DNA from: an uncultured Lacinutrix sp.
Lineage (GTDB): Bacteria > Bacteroidota > Bacteroidia > Flavobacteriales > Flavobacteriaceae
Assembly: GCF_947500325.1 (NCBI RefSeq)
Contig: NZ_CANMRQ010000020.1
Span: 1 to 62,103, forward strand
Length of the DNA stretch: 62,103 bases
Direction of reading: 5' to 3'
Shown here: positions 44,701 through 53,800 of the stretch, in pieces
Position numbering within the stretch: position 1 is the first letter of the stretch
How the letters are laid out: the number at the start of each line of letters is the position of its first letter
Notes under the pieces: model-generated
Database searches by the model: none
Seen by the model: only the letters and a program-made list of their open reading frames with translations
What the model was told of the DNA's origin: nothing
Translations under genes and position numbers: made by a program

Positions 44701-47700
44701 AATTTAGTTAGGGCTAATGGTATGTTTGCTAGTGCATCATCATTTAATCAGAATCTTGGAACTTGGGATATAAGCTTATTAAATAATGCTTTTGCAATGT
44801 TTAGTAATACTAGCTTATCAACTACTAATTATGATAATTTATTAATAGGTTGGGCAAATTTAGATGCAGGAGAAACGCAGATACCTACAGGTTTAGCTTT
44901 TGATGCACCTCAGAGTCGCTATTGTAATGGAGAAGCTGCAAGAACCGAATTAATGAGCACATACGGTTGGGCTATTAGCGATGGTGGCCGAGATCAATTT
45001 TGTGGTGTTTCTGAAGAAGAATTATTTATTACCGAATGGAATGCAAATGGTAATAGAATTATAGAAATACCTACAAATGGAAATGGCTATAATTATAGTA
45101 TAGATTGGGGTGACGGTACTTTTAGTTATAATCAAACAGGTAATGTTTCTCATGAGTATACGTCTACTGGACAATATGATGTGAAAATATATGGAGATTT
45201 CCCAAGAATTCATTTTGGAAGCTCAACATCTACAAATAAAACTAAAATAAGAGAAGTTAAACAATGGGGCGCTATAGAGTGGTCTTCAATGGAAGGTGCT
45301 TTTATAGAATGTAGTAGTTTAAAAGTTACAGCTACTGACATACCAAATTTATCTAATGTTACAAATACGTCATCTATGTTTAAAGATTGTACTTCTTTAA
45401 CAGAAAATGATATGTTTAATAATTGGGATATGTCTAATGTTTCAAACATGAATAATATGTTTGAATCAGCAACTAATCTCGATCAAAACGTTGGTAATTG
45501 GAATATTGCAAGTTTAGTTACCGCCAATAATATGTTTACAGATACAGCACTCTCTACTGATAATTATGATGCGCTCTTAATTGGTTGGTCAACACAAGAA
45601 GCAGGAGAAGGTTCAATACCAAATAGCGTTTCATTCAATGCCAATGGCTATACATATTGTAATGGTGAAAATGCTAGATTAAATTTATTGTTTAATAATT
45701 TTTGGAACATTTTTGGTGATGGTCCAGATCAGTTTTGTGGTTTAGGAAGGCCTTTTATTACCGAATGGCAACTTACAGGTGATTTCCAAACTATAGAAAT
45801 ACCAACAACTGGTAGCGGATATGATTATGTAATAGATTGGGGAGATGGTAGTGATTTTGAAGGTGCTACTGTAGAATATGATCAAACGGGTGATGCTTCT
45901 CATCAGTATGACATACCCGGTACATACGTAATTAAAATTTATGGCGATTTTCCAAGAATAGATTTCAGTAGTTCTACTGGAGTAAATAAAAGTAAAATAA
46001 GAAAAGTTACCCAATGGGGAGATATACAGTGGTCTACTATGCTAAATGCTTTTACAGAGTGTAATAATTTAAGTATAACCGCTTCTGACACGCCAGATTT
46101 GTCTAATGTAACCAGCCTACAAGGCATGTTTAATTCATGCACATTTCTAGTAGGAAATGATTCGTTTAACAATTGGGATGTCTCAAATGTCTCTAATATG
46201 ATAAACATGTTTAATAATGCATTCTCTTTTAACCAAAATATAGATAATTGGGATATCACAAGTTTAGATAATGCTTCTAGTATGTTTGGAGGTGTAACAC
46301 TTTCAACAGAAAATTACGATGCTTTGTTAATAGGTTGGTCTACTCAAGAAGTAGGAGAAGGCCCAATACCAAGTAACGTTAATTTCAATGCGGGGAATAG
46401 TCGTTATTGTAATGGAGAAATTGAAAGGGCTCGTTTAATGACAAATTTTAGTTGGTCTATTGATGATGGTCAACAAGACCCAACATGTGTTAATCCTGAA
46501 CCCTTTATAACAACTTGGAATACAGATGTTTCTGGAACATCTAACACTTCTACAATTCTAATACCAACATTTCCTGGAGAAGTATATAATTATACGGTTC
46601 TTTGGGGAGACGGTACCTTAGATGAAGGCTTAACAGGTAACGCCTTTCATGATTATACTACACCAGGTGTTTACGAAGTGAAAATTTATGGTGATTTTCC
46701 TAGAATTTATTTTGAGGCTTTTATCGATCCATCAGGTCCAGAAAAAATACTTGAGGTGAACCAATGGGGAAATATACAGTGGTCTTCTATGCATTATGCT
46801 TTTTCTAAATGTAAAAACTTAACAGTAAACGCAACAGATGTACCAGATTTATCTAACGTTGATAACATGTCTTATATGTTCAATGAAGCCGAATTATTTA
46901 ATACTGATATCAATTCATGGGATGTCTCTAATGTAACCTATATGGATGGAGTGTTTTTAGGAGCAAGATCATTTAATCAAGATATTAGTTCTTGGGATGT
47001 GTCTAATGTAACCCATATGAGTGTAATGTTTTTTGAAGCAGAATTATTTAATCAAGATATTAATTCTTGGGATGTATCTAATGTAACCAATATGAGTTAT
47101 ATGTTTTCTGGCGCTACTTCTTTTGATCAAAATCTAGGCGATTGGGATATTACAAGTTTAGATATTATAAATAATATGTTCACTGGTGTAACACTCTCTA
47201 CAGAAAACTATGATGCTTTATTAATAGGCTGGGCAACTCAAGAAACAGGAGAAGGACCAATACCAAGTGGTTTAAATTTCGATGGTGGTGGTAGCAGATA
47301 TTGTGATGGAGAAGCTGCAAGAACCGAATTAATGAGCACATACGGTTGGGGTATTAATGATGATGGTCTCTATTTTAGTTGTAATTTTTCACCTTTTATT
47401 ACCAAATGGATTGTAGAAAATGGTCAAAGTATAATCATACCTACTACCGGAACTGGCTATAATTATTATATAGATTGGGGAGATGGTAACATTGAAGAAA
47501 ACTTAACAGGTGATGCTTCTCATGCCTATGCCAATGCAGGGGAATATGAAGTGAAAATCTATGGAGACTTCCCAAGAATTACTTTTGGGAACTTGGGCTC
47601 AGTTAGTGATAGACAAATGATAAGAGAGATTACACAATGGGGAGATATAGAGTGGACATCTATGGAGCAAGCTTTTTTGGGTTGTACTCATTTAAATGTA

Positions 47701-49734
47701 ACAGCAACAGATATTCCAGATTTATCTCAAGTAACTAATGCTTATGGTATGTTTGCTACTTGTAGGTCACTCACAGGAAATAGTTCGTTTAACAATTGGG
47801 ATGTGTCTAACATTACCAATATGGAAGGTATGTTTGCTGCTACAGATATATTCAATCAAGATATAGGTAATTGGAATGTTTCTAATGTTACCAATATGGC
47901 CTTTATGTTTTTTGATGCTTATAATTTTAATCAAGATATAGGTAATTGGGATGTCTCTAATGTTACAAACATGGGTAAGATGTTTTATAGTCAATATACT
48001 TCTGTTATATTACCATTTGACCAAGATTTAAGTAATTGGGATATTACAAGTTTAGATTTTGCTACTGATATGTTCAAAAATGCAGCACTTTCTATAGAAA
48101 ATTATGACGCTCTGCTCATAGGTTGGGCAGACGATACTAGTCCTTTAATAGATGATGGAATTGATGATATCCCATCAGGTGTTACTTTGGGCGCAAATGG
48201 TTTAATATACTGTTTATCAGAAAATGATAGACAAACACTTATAGATGACCATGGTTGGACAATTAATGGAGATAGTCTTTGTAATACAATTGTAATAACA
48301 TGTGAATCGCCAACAGTTACCTTATCTGCTGATGGTACATATGATTTAACACCTGCTGAACTTGCAAGTGCTACTAGTGATTTATCAACACCTACCCTTG
48401 CTTTTGGTACAGGTTTAGAAATTCCTGTTAATATTGATGATGAAAACCCAAGTGATGCTCTTACTGCTGGCTCATCTTACTTTTACGAGTTGTTTGAGTT
48501 AAAACCACCTACTACAGGAGACCATACATTCAATATAATATCAGAATTTGGTCAATCATTTGTTATTATTTGGGAAGGAGAGTTTAATGAAAATGGGGGT
48601 AATTTTGATACGCGTCCTGGTTATTTAGGTATTGCTATTTTTAATCAGGATGGAACTGTTTCTAACGGACCAGGTTCAAATACATTTACTTTAGAGAGTG
48701 ATAAAACATATTATTTAACTGCTGCTAATACAGTTTCAAATAGTTTTCTTGATGGAACGCTAACTTTTAGTTCCGAAATGATTTATATAAATAAACCTTC
48801 ATTAACAGTAGATTCCTCTGATGTTGGTACTACAATTCCAATTAATGTATTTGCATATGAAGATAATGGTAATTCTTCTAGTTGTTTGTCTAATGTTACT
48901 GTAGAAGAACCTATTAAACTTTCCCCAAAAGTATATTTACAAGGCGCAAGTTTAAATCCAAATGCAGGAGAAGAACACTTAATGCGTGATGATTTACGCG
49001 TTGCTGGATTAATACCTACTACAAGCCCGTATGCAGATGCTTTAACTTGTGAAGCTTCGGTATTTAATGATGGAGGAACTTCTGGTTCTGGTGTTATTGA
49101 TAATGATATCGTAGATTGGGTATGGGTAGAACTAAGAGATAAGAATGATAATACAATAGTTATAGATAGCCAATCTGCCTTATTACAGCGTGATGGTGAT
49201 GTTGTAGATGTTGATGGAATCTCTGCTTTGAGTTTTAGCCAACTATTTGATGGTTATTATGTAGCTATTAAGCATCGTAACCATTTAGGAATAATGAGCG
49301 CTTCTGCTATTTCATTATCAAGCACATCAACAGTAGTAGATTTTACAGATGGTAGCGTGTCTACTTATGGTACTAATGCCCAAACTTCATTTGGAATGCC
49401 AAGCGGAATCCTTGGGATGTGGGCCGGAGATAGTAATGGCGATGGACGTTTAAATTACTCAGGTGCCTTATCAGATGTGTCAGGAATAAGAGCTCAGGTG
49501 TTTAATGACCCTAATAACTCTGTATTTGGCGGTCCGCCAGTAGCTAGTTATCCATCAGAAGGATATAACTCAACAGATATTAATATGGATGGTGTTAGTG
49601 TGTATTCTGGAGGATCAAGTGACGTATTACATGTTAGAAATAATATTTTTAATAACTCATCTAATTCCGTTTTTGGAGGCCCACCAACATCTACTTATAT
49701 CTTTATTCAACAATTACCGGAAGGGGCAAATTAA
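41719..49734 (+). CDS. Giant secreted BspA/DUF285 repeat protein 1, dockerin-like C-terminus
   Basis: 2671 residues. Signal peptide about 1-25 (ends VEAQ). Residues 26-280 are beta-rich Ig/HYR-like domains (CKDITVALDINGQ). Residues 279-489 form a domain repeated at 2194-2398. An HYR-like domain covers about 492-575. Five modules follow (starting near 781, 1100, 1341, 1594, 1891), each with a PKD-like strand pair around DWGDGT, a run of 25-residue DUF285 leucine-rich units (FNQDISNWDVSNVTNM type) and a Cys-containing cap (YCNGE...LM...GW). After 2400 comes a conserved C-terminal domain (LSPKVYLQGA, LMRDDLR, DWVWVELRD). Two calcium-loop motifs end it: DSNGDGRLNYSG (2571-2582) and DINMDGVSVYSG (2620-2631), each followed by a helix, arranged as in dockerins. 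There is no T9SS sorting domain of its own. A probable adhesin. Confidence 0.88.
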   Translation: MKAKTPLIALLLFIFFFSLQSVEAQTARCKDITVALDINGQASIDAQDINDNSSSGGVAITYSIDVSTFDCSNLGENTVQLTVSGGGNSSSCNAIVTVISGNYADLQCSDYIIGNDPGQSFTTILPADFDGSNITINDNAPCPTDTFTGSYSASGFGFTYFIGQPREVTYTYTNNYGEEQLCTFNVIVNDTEAPVLGGCPTTDVVLLEGETLQEPSLTGSSDNYDANSQLVIERLDAGPAFGTVPTSDFTVQYRIVDTSGNESSICSYNVVIDNVPVITCQSPSVIVDESTSTYEFTLNELANATNDLSATANLAFGTGTEVSVVLDNNSPTDQILNIPTGFHYQLFELIPPTTGSYTFTLSGNNSSNLFIWEDSFNPNTGDFAARPGYVGFASFNANGSLAQGSNNNTFTLQRDKTYYMSVIEDGEDLFFTGTLAFSSELIYVNGASSITLDLDCSDAGTIISTNRVYAYEDNGQNTSCVPSINATENVAPVFIDCPTDITVDIDPNSAGAIVNFTLNATDNCTATQDLQISQTSGLGSGELFPTGETIQTFIVTDASGNTDECTFTITVEDTEVPIISCQDVTVPQLPTIDIGYTILPSDFDNGSTDNSSQLDFLAEYDQFYINIDNTSPVHLNLHHQSSIFMVPSNGAYTFDFDLTPNDVVSQFSYSIWNIPPTENGDGLIANTTIDITTGQVVSGNTTTTLSAGVKYYMHVYQSTSTGATFESLTGVMSVDTSISSSLPMFIDCSTVNIDDVTITAIDGVGNTDTCTASVSVSNISCPIELIILPTANQDFQLPFMPYTGETYTVDWGDGTSTTGHTGYTNHTYALAAEYTIKVYGNISYFRFSDVDLNDANAPILKSVVSWGDNVWETMLEAFNGCSNLESLPVTPPNLSNVTNMNHMFARASIFNQDISNWDVSNVTDMEGTFAATIFNQPLNGWNVSNVTTMEGMFLSATEFNQPLNNWNVSNVINMDGMFLDAYAFNGDITTWNTSNLVRANGMFASASSFNQNLGTWDISLLNNAFAMFSNTSLSTTNYDNLLIGWANLDAGETQIPTGLAFDAPQSRYCNGEAARTELMSTYGWAISDGGRDQFCGVSEEELFITEWNANGNRIIEIPTNGNGYNYSIDWGDGTFSYNQTGNVSHEYTSTGQYDVKIYGDFPRIHFGSSTSTNKTKIREVKQWGAIEWSSMEGAFIECSSLKVTATDIPNLSNVTNTSSMFKDCTSLTENDMFNNWDMSNVSNMNNMFESATNLDQNVGNWNIASLVTANNMFTDTALSTDNYDALLIGWSTQEAGEGSIPNSVSFNANGYTYCNGENARLNLLFNNFWNIFGDGPDQFCGLGRPFITEWQLTGDFQTIEIPTTGSGYDYVIDWGDGSDFEGATVEYDQTGDASHQYDIPGTYVIKIYGDFPRIDFSSSTGVNKSKIRKVTQWGDIQWSTMLNAFTECNNLSITASDTPDLSNVTSLQGMFNSCTFLVGNDSFNNWDVSNVSNMINMFNNAFSFNQNIDNWDITSLDNASSMFGGVTLSTENYDALLIGWSTQEVGEGPIPSNVNFNAGNSRYCNGEIERARLMTNFSWSIDDGQQDPTCVNPEPFITTWNTDVSGTSNTSTILIPTFPGEVYNYTVLWGDGTLDEGLTGNAFHDYTTPGVYEVKIYGDFPRIYFEAFIDPSGPEKILEVNQWGNIQWSSMHYAFSKCKNLTVNATDVPDLSNVDNMSYMFNEAELFNTDINSWDVSNVTYMDGVFLGARSFNQDISSWDVSNVTHMSVMFFEAELFNQDINSWDVSNVTNMSYMFSGATSFDQNLGDWDITSLDIINNMFTGVTLSTENYDALLIGWATQETGEGPIPSGLNFDGGGSRYCDGEAARTELMSTYGWGINDDGLYFSCNFSPFITKWIVENGQSIIIPTTGTGYNYYIDWGDGNIEENLTGDASHAYANAGEYEVKIYGDFPRITFGNLGSVSDRQMIREITQWGDIEWTSMEQAFLGCTHLNVTATDIPDLSQVTNAYGMFATCRSLTGNSSFNNWDVSNITNMEGMFAATDIFNQDIGNWNVSNVTNMAFMFFDAYNFNQDIGNWDVSNVTNMGKMFYSQYTSVILPFDQDLSNWDITSLDFATDMFKNAALSIENYDALLIGWADDTSPLIDDGIDDIPSGVTLGANGLIYCLSENDRQTLIDDHGWTINGDSLCNTIVITCESPTVTLSADGTYDLTPAELASATSDLSTPTLAFGTGLEIPVNIDDENPSDALTAGSSYFYELFELKPPTTGDHTFNIISEFGQSFVIIWEGEFNENGGNFDTRPGYLGIAIFNQDGTVSNGPGSNTFTLESDKTYYLTAANTVSNSFLDGTLTFSSEMIYINKPSLTVDSSDVGTTIPINVFAYEDNGNSSSCLSNVTVEEPIKLSPKVYLQGASLNPNAGEEHLMRDDLRVAGLIPTTSPYADALTCEASVFNDGGTSGSGVIDNDIVDWVWVELRDKNDNTIVIDSQSALLQRDGDVVDVDGISALSFSQLFDGYYVAIKHRNHLGIMSASAISLSSTSTVVDFTDGSVSTYGTNAQTSFGMPSGILGMWAGDSNGDGRLNYSGALSDVSGIRAQVFNDPNNSVFGGPPVASYPSEGYNSTDINMDGVSVYSGGSSDVLHVRNNIFNNSSNSVFGGPPTSTYIFIQQLPEGAN

Positions 49735-50350
49735 AACTGGTTTAACACTATTAAGATAAAATAATATAAAAATGAAAACAAAATTAGTATTACTAGCTTT
49801 AGTCTTGAGTTGTGCATTGCAAGCTCAAACCTACCAATTAACTCTTATTCAAAATAGTGCATATAATTATTCTGTAGTTGCTATTCCAGATTTTAATTCA
49901 ACAGCGCCGCATCCTTATATTAATGATCAAAACTTTACAATAACAATACCAGATGGAGTTACAGTATCTGGAGTTTCAGGAGGTTATGCTGTGCCAATAT
50001 TTACAGATATAGATGCATTTAATCCAGGTGAAGATGCTATTGCATTTAATTTAGTACAAGATGTAGTGTTGCCAGTACATACAATAGGAAGTCCAATTGT
50101 ATTAACGACCTTTAGTGTTGATGGTTCACCAACATCTGGGGCAATAAGTCTATTAGATAATACTTCAGGATTAGTAATGGCAGCACCAAGTATTTTTAGT
50201 TCTTTTTTTATAGGAACATTATCAGGGAATCTTATAGATTCAGCAACAGATAACTATGCAGGTCAAACAGGAATAATATCTTATAGTTTTTCAACACTAA
50301 GTACAACTAGTGAAGAATTAACTGGTGTTTCAATATATCCTAATCCAGCT
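49374..50350 (+). repeat. Duplicated block, copy 1 (dockerin-like end plus cohesin-like gene)
   Basis: About 975 bp align without any gap to 59239-60215 at a constant offset of 9865 bp. By eye the match is about 95-97 percent, with most differences at third codon positions. It covers the last 120 codons of giant gene 1, the 37-bp spacer and the first two thirds of the 257-codon gene. Confidence 0.9.
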
Positions 50351-50545
50351 AAAGATATGGTGTATTTAAAAGGTGATACCTCTAAACTCAATCGTGTTGA
50401 GATATACAATATTGCAGGACAACTTGTCTTAGTACAAAATAGTGGTTTTGATCGTATAGATATTAGTCAATTAGAATCGGCTGTGTATTTAGTGAAGCTA
50501 TCTGCAGAAAATGCAGAAAAAACAATACGATTGATAAAGAATTAG
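49772..50545 (+). CDS. Cohesin-like secreted protein with T9SS sorting domain, copy 1
   Basis: 257 residues: signal peptide (about 1-18, cleaved before QTYQL); a beta-rich domain of about 150 residues (YQLTLIQNSAYNYSV, FTITIPDGVTVSGVSGG, GEDAIAFNLVQ, IVLTTFSVDGSPTSGAISLLDN) whose strand order recalls cohesins; a Ser/Thr linker; and a T9SS type A sorting domain from about 186 (VSIYPNPAKD through KTIRLIKN). It starts 37 nt after the giant gene, whose C-terminus is dockerin-like. I infer it is the surface receptor for that protein. Cys14 in the signal is not conserved in copy 2 (Tyr), so lipidation is unlikely. The cohesin assignment is by pattern only. Confidence 0.75.
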   Translation: MKTKLVLLALVLSCALQAQTYQLTLIQNSAYNYSVVAIPDFNSTAPHPYINDQNFTITIPDGVTVSGVSGGYAVPIFTDIDAFNPGEDAIAFNLVQDVVLPVHTIGSPIVLTTFSVDGSPTSGAISLLDNTSGLVMAAPSIFSSFFIGTLSGNLIDSATDNYAGQTGIISYSFSTLSTTSEELTGVSIYPNPAKDMVYLKGDTSKLNRVEIYNIAGQLVLVQNSGFDRIDISQLESAVYLVKLSAENAEKTIRLIKN

Positions 50546-50750
50546 AAATGATACAATTTTAAAAAAAAACAATATGCTAGACGTTTTTTTATGTGTCTTC
50601 TATACGATTATTGTATTAATAGTGGTTTACATTTTTTGAATAATCTAAACTAACTATGAAAAAGAAAAAAATATAAATCTAAGTATTAATAGCAATTAAA
50701 TATGACTGTTATATTTTATTTGTAAAGGGGTCAAATAAACAGTCATTTAA

Positions 50751-50781
50751 ACCTTCTAATCAAAAGATTAGGAGGTTTTTT
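50751..50781 (+). terminator. Rho-independent terminator of cassette 1
   Basis: ACCTTCTAATC (50751-50761) pairs with GATTAGGAGGT (50766-50776) with one T-G, loop AAAA, then a T run. Confidence 0.8.
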
Positions 50782-50797
50782 ATATAAAAATACAATC

Positions 50798-50865
50798 TAC
50801 GTACTGGTACGTAATATTTACGAGCCGTCTCTTATTTTATAAAGCTAATACCCAAACTATCTTGC
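50798..50865 (+). promoter_or_regulatory. TACGTA-dyad promoter of giant surface protein 2
   Basis: TACGTACTGGTACGTA (50798-50813) is the same 7-bp inverted repeat as before giant 1, with TG in place of CA at the centre. TTTT (50835-50838), 19 nt, and TATCTTGC (50858-50865) follow at identical spacing. The stretch from the dyad to TTGCA differs from copy 1 at only a few bases. Confidence 0.6.
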
Positions 50866-50890
50866 AATCGATTTAAAAAATGAAAATCGA

Positions 50891-53800
50891 ATGAAACTAA
50901 CAACGAACATATTAATCATTGTATCCTTTCTGTTTTTTGGACTACAACACACATTAGGACAATGTGACGGAACCAGTGATATTATACAGAATAGTAGAAA
51001 CCTAGAACTAACGACTACTACAAATATTAATGTAGGAATGGGGAATTCGTTTACAGCTACCTGTTCAGGCGTTATAGAAGGTGTTTCTTTTTGGACTTAT
51101 AATGTTCCAGGTAATATTGGTCAAACGTCAGTTACGATAGAATTATACAGAAATCCTTTTAGCAACAGCCGCGTATTGATGTCTTCTGTGACAACCGATA
51201 TTTCATTTCAAAGCGAAGGATCGGTTGAACGATACTTTGAATTTCAAAATTTACCATCATTAGTCGCTGGAACTGTATACGGTGTGCGATTCATCAATAA
51301 TGAACCAGGTCAGCTAATTGATCTGGATTTGCATACAGGAAATCTATTGGCAGGCGGAAATATGTTTGTAAATAATTTTGATCAAAGCAGTCCGTGGTCA
51401 ACAAGAGATTTACGATTTCAAATTCATTATGAAGACAATGTAGCGCCAGTAGCCAACTGTAGAAATATTACACGTGCATTGGGAGCAGACGGAACCGTGA
51501 GTATCTCAGTTGCAAATATCAATAACAACTCTACGGATGCAGATTCTGGTATTTCATTTTTTGGAATCTCAAAAAACACCTTTGATTGTAATGATGTTGG
51601 TTACAATTCGGTGACATTATTTTTAACAGATCAAAATGGAAATTCAAGTTCTTGTCAATCTGTAGTAATGATTACTGATGGTAATGCTCCTATATTAACG
51701 TGTCCAGAGAATATCACCGTATATGCTGATATTGCAGGGAACGCTAACGCAGTAGTAAACTTTGATGAGCCTCTTTATGATGATTGTACTTTTGAATGGA
51801 TCGATGGCTTTGATTTTTTAGGTACTCACGATGGTAAAAGTTATTTTGTATCACAAAACCCTTTAGTACCAAGTGAGGCTTTTGTAAATGCAGAATCTCT
51901 TGGAGGGTATGTAGCCACTGTTATTGATGCCGAACAGAATGAAATGCTTAGGGGAGCATTAGAAAATTTAGGTGTTACAGAAACGGTAATGATTGGATAT
52001 AATGATGTGGCCAATGAAGGTACTTTTGAATGGCACAATCCCAATACAACTTCTACCTACGAAAATTGGAATACTGGTGAACCAAATAACTCTGGAGGAA
52101 ATGAAGATTATACCCAGTTAAGAATTAATGGAACTTGGAATGATATAAATAACAATACCGCAAGAAATTATATATTAGAAAAATCGGAACCTACTATAAA
52201 CTTTTTTGGTATTCCCTCAGGAGGAACTTTCCCGTTAGGAACAACGGTAAACACCTTTTCTGCTACGGATGCATTTGGAAATACAGGATTCTGTTATTTT
52301 ACGGTTACGGTACTTGAAAACCCAGATGAAACATCGGTTGAATTATCTAATGGAAAACTAACCATTACTGATATTGAAACAGATTCTGACGATCAAATTA
52401 CGTTATCAAATGACGGAACAACATTAACCATTAGCAATTTAGTATTGCCAACGGTTGTTGGCGGACCTATATTGACAGATTTAACAACCGTAACTGTGCC
52501 GCTAGCAAACATCACTAATGGAATAGAATTCATTGGCGGTAATGGATTCAATACCATTACTTTTGCCAATGATTTAACACTAACTGGTGTTGATAATGAT
52601 ATTACACTTTTAGGTTTAAAAAACTATATACAAAATGGTAGCATTAATACTGAAGGTGATTTAACGATATCTGGTTTTGGTTTTGACTTGACCTTAGGTG
52701 AAATTACTGCAAATAATTTTACAATAAACGGAGTAGACAAAATTCTTGATCAAGAATTGGCAATAACTATAATGGGAGTCACACAATTGCAAGCTGTAGG
52801 CACAATTGATATAAATAATGGTCAATCAAGACACGCTTTTGGCGGTGAAGTAAGTTTAACATCTCATGAATTAATTTTCTCAGCAGGAGCAAATACCACT
52901 TTTGGAGATCTAACAGCAACTAACTCTGGGAGTAGTTTTCCTCATTCACTTACTGTAGCTCCAGGTAATATCATTTTTGACGGAAATGTCTCTATTTCTG
53001 GTAGTAACTCGAATCTGTATATCTATGGAAATTCTAATATTTCTCAAACTTCAGGTATCATTCAAGTACCCTTCCTTATTCTAAGAGGAAATGGAAATAC
53101 GACGGTATCGTTAGATAATGATAATAACATTCAGGGATTAGGTACATCAAATCCATTCGATGTCAATGCTGTAGACTTAGCATCTTTGTCTTTTACCAAT
53201 GTAAATAATATGTTTTTGGAAGTTATTCATGTGAATGAATTTTCACTTACAGCACCACAATTCGATTTGGAACCTAGTTTCACTGTTATAACAAAAGAAG
53301 GGACTGGGACAAGTAGTTTTAATGCTGATATGGATGTAAATAATGGTAGTGGAACGATTCTAATTAATCACAATGCAGGTATCATTAACTTTAATGGTCA
53401 GGTTAATGATTTTAAAAGTCAATTGACCTACAATGGCGTAGCAGGTACCACCACAAATATTAATAGTACTACTACAAATTTCCCACAAGGAGGGCCTGAT
53501 AGAAGTTTTACATTTGGCATCTTAAATGCTGTTGGCGCTATTGATATTGGTGATATACAACTTAACATTTTGGATGGCGTTAATTTTTCTGGTGCATCTA
53601 CTTTATTAACAGGGTTCCCTTTTATTACGGGTGGACCAACAGTTATCCAAAATAATGCTACCATTACACCAAGTGGTGGAGTATCAGGTTCTGGATTGGC
53701 TTATGTTTTTAATGATCTAGTAATGAATACTGGGGCCACTTTTGCGCCACTAGTAGAAGGAACGGGAGCCTCTGATCATGATCGATTATCTGTAAATGGC

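Larger units (their letters stand above)
50546..50890. other. Intergenic region between the two cassettes
   Basis: The 345 bp hold a 21-codon hydrophobic frame (50574-50639, MLDVFLCVFYTIIVLIVVYI type; chance cannot be excluded), a long interrupted hairpin (50702-50747: ATGACTG/CAGTCAT and TTTATTTG/CAAATAAA), an intrinsic terminator (50751-50781) and the promoter of giant gene 2 (50798-50865). Confidence 0.6.

Noticed and set aside
45939-46259. Minus-strand frame of 106 codons inside giant gene 1
   Set aside because: Antisense shadow of the repeat-coding strand; similar frames occur wherever the repeat unit recurs.
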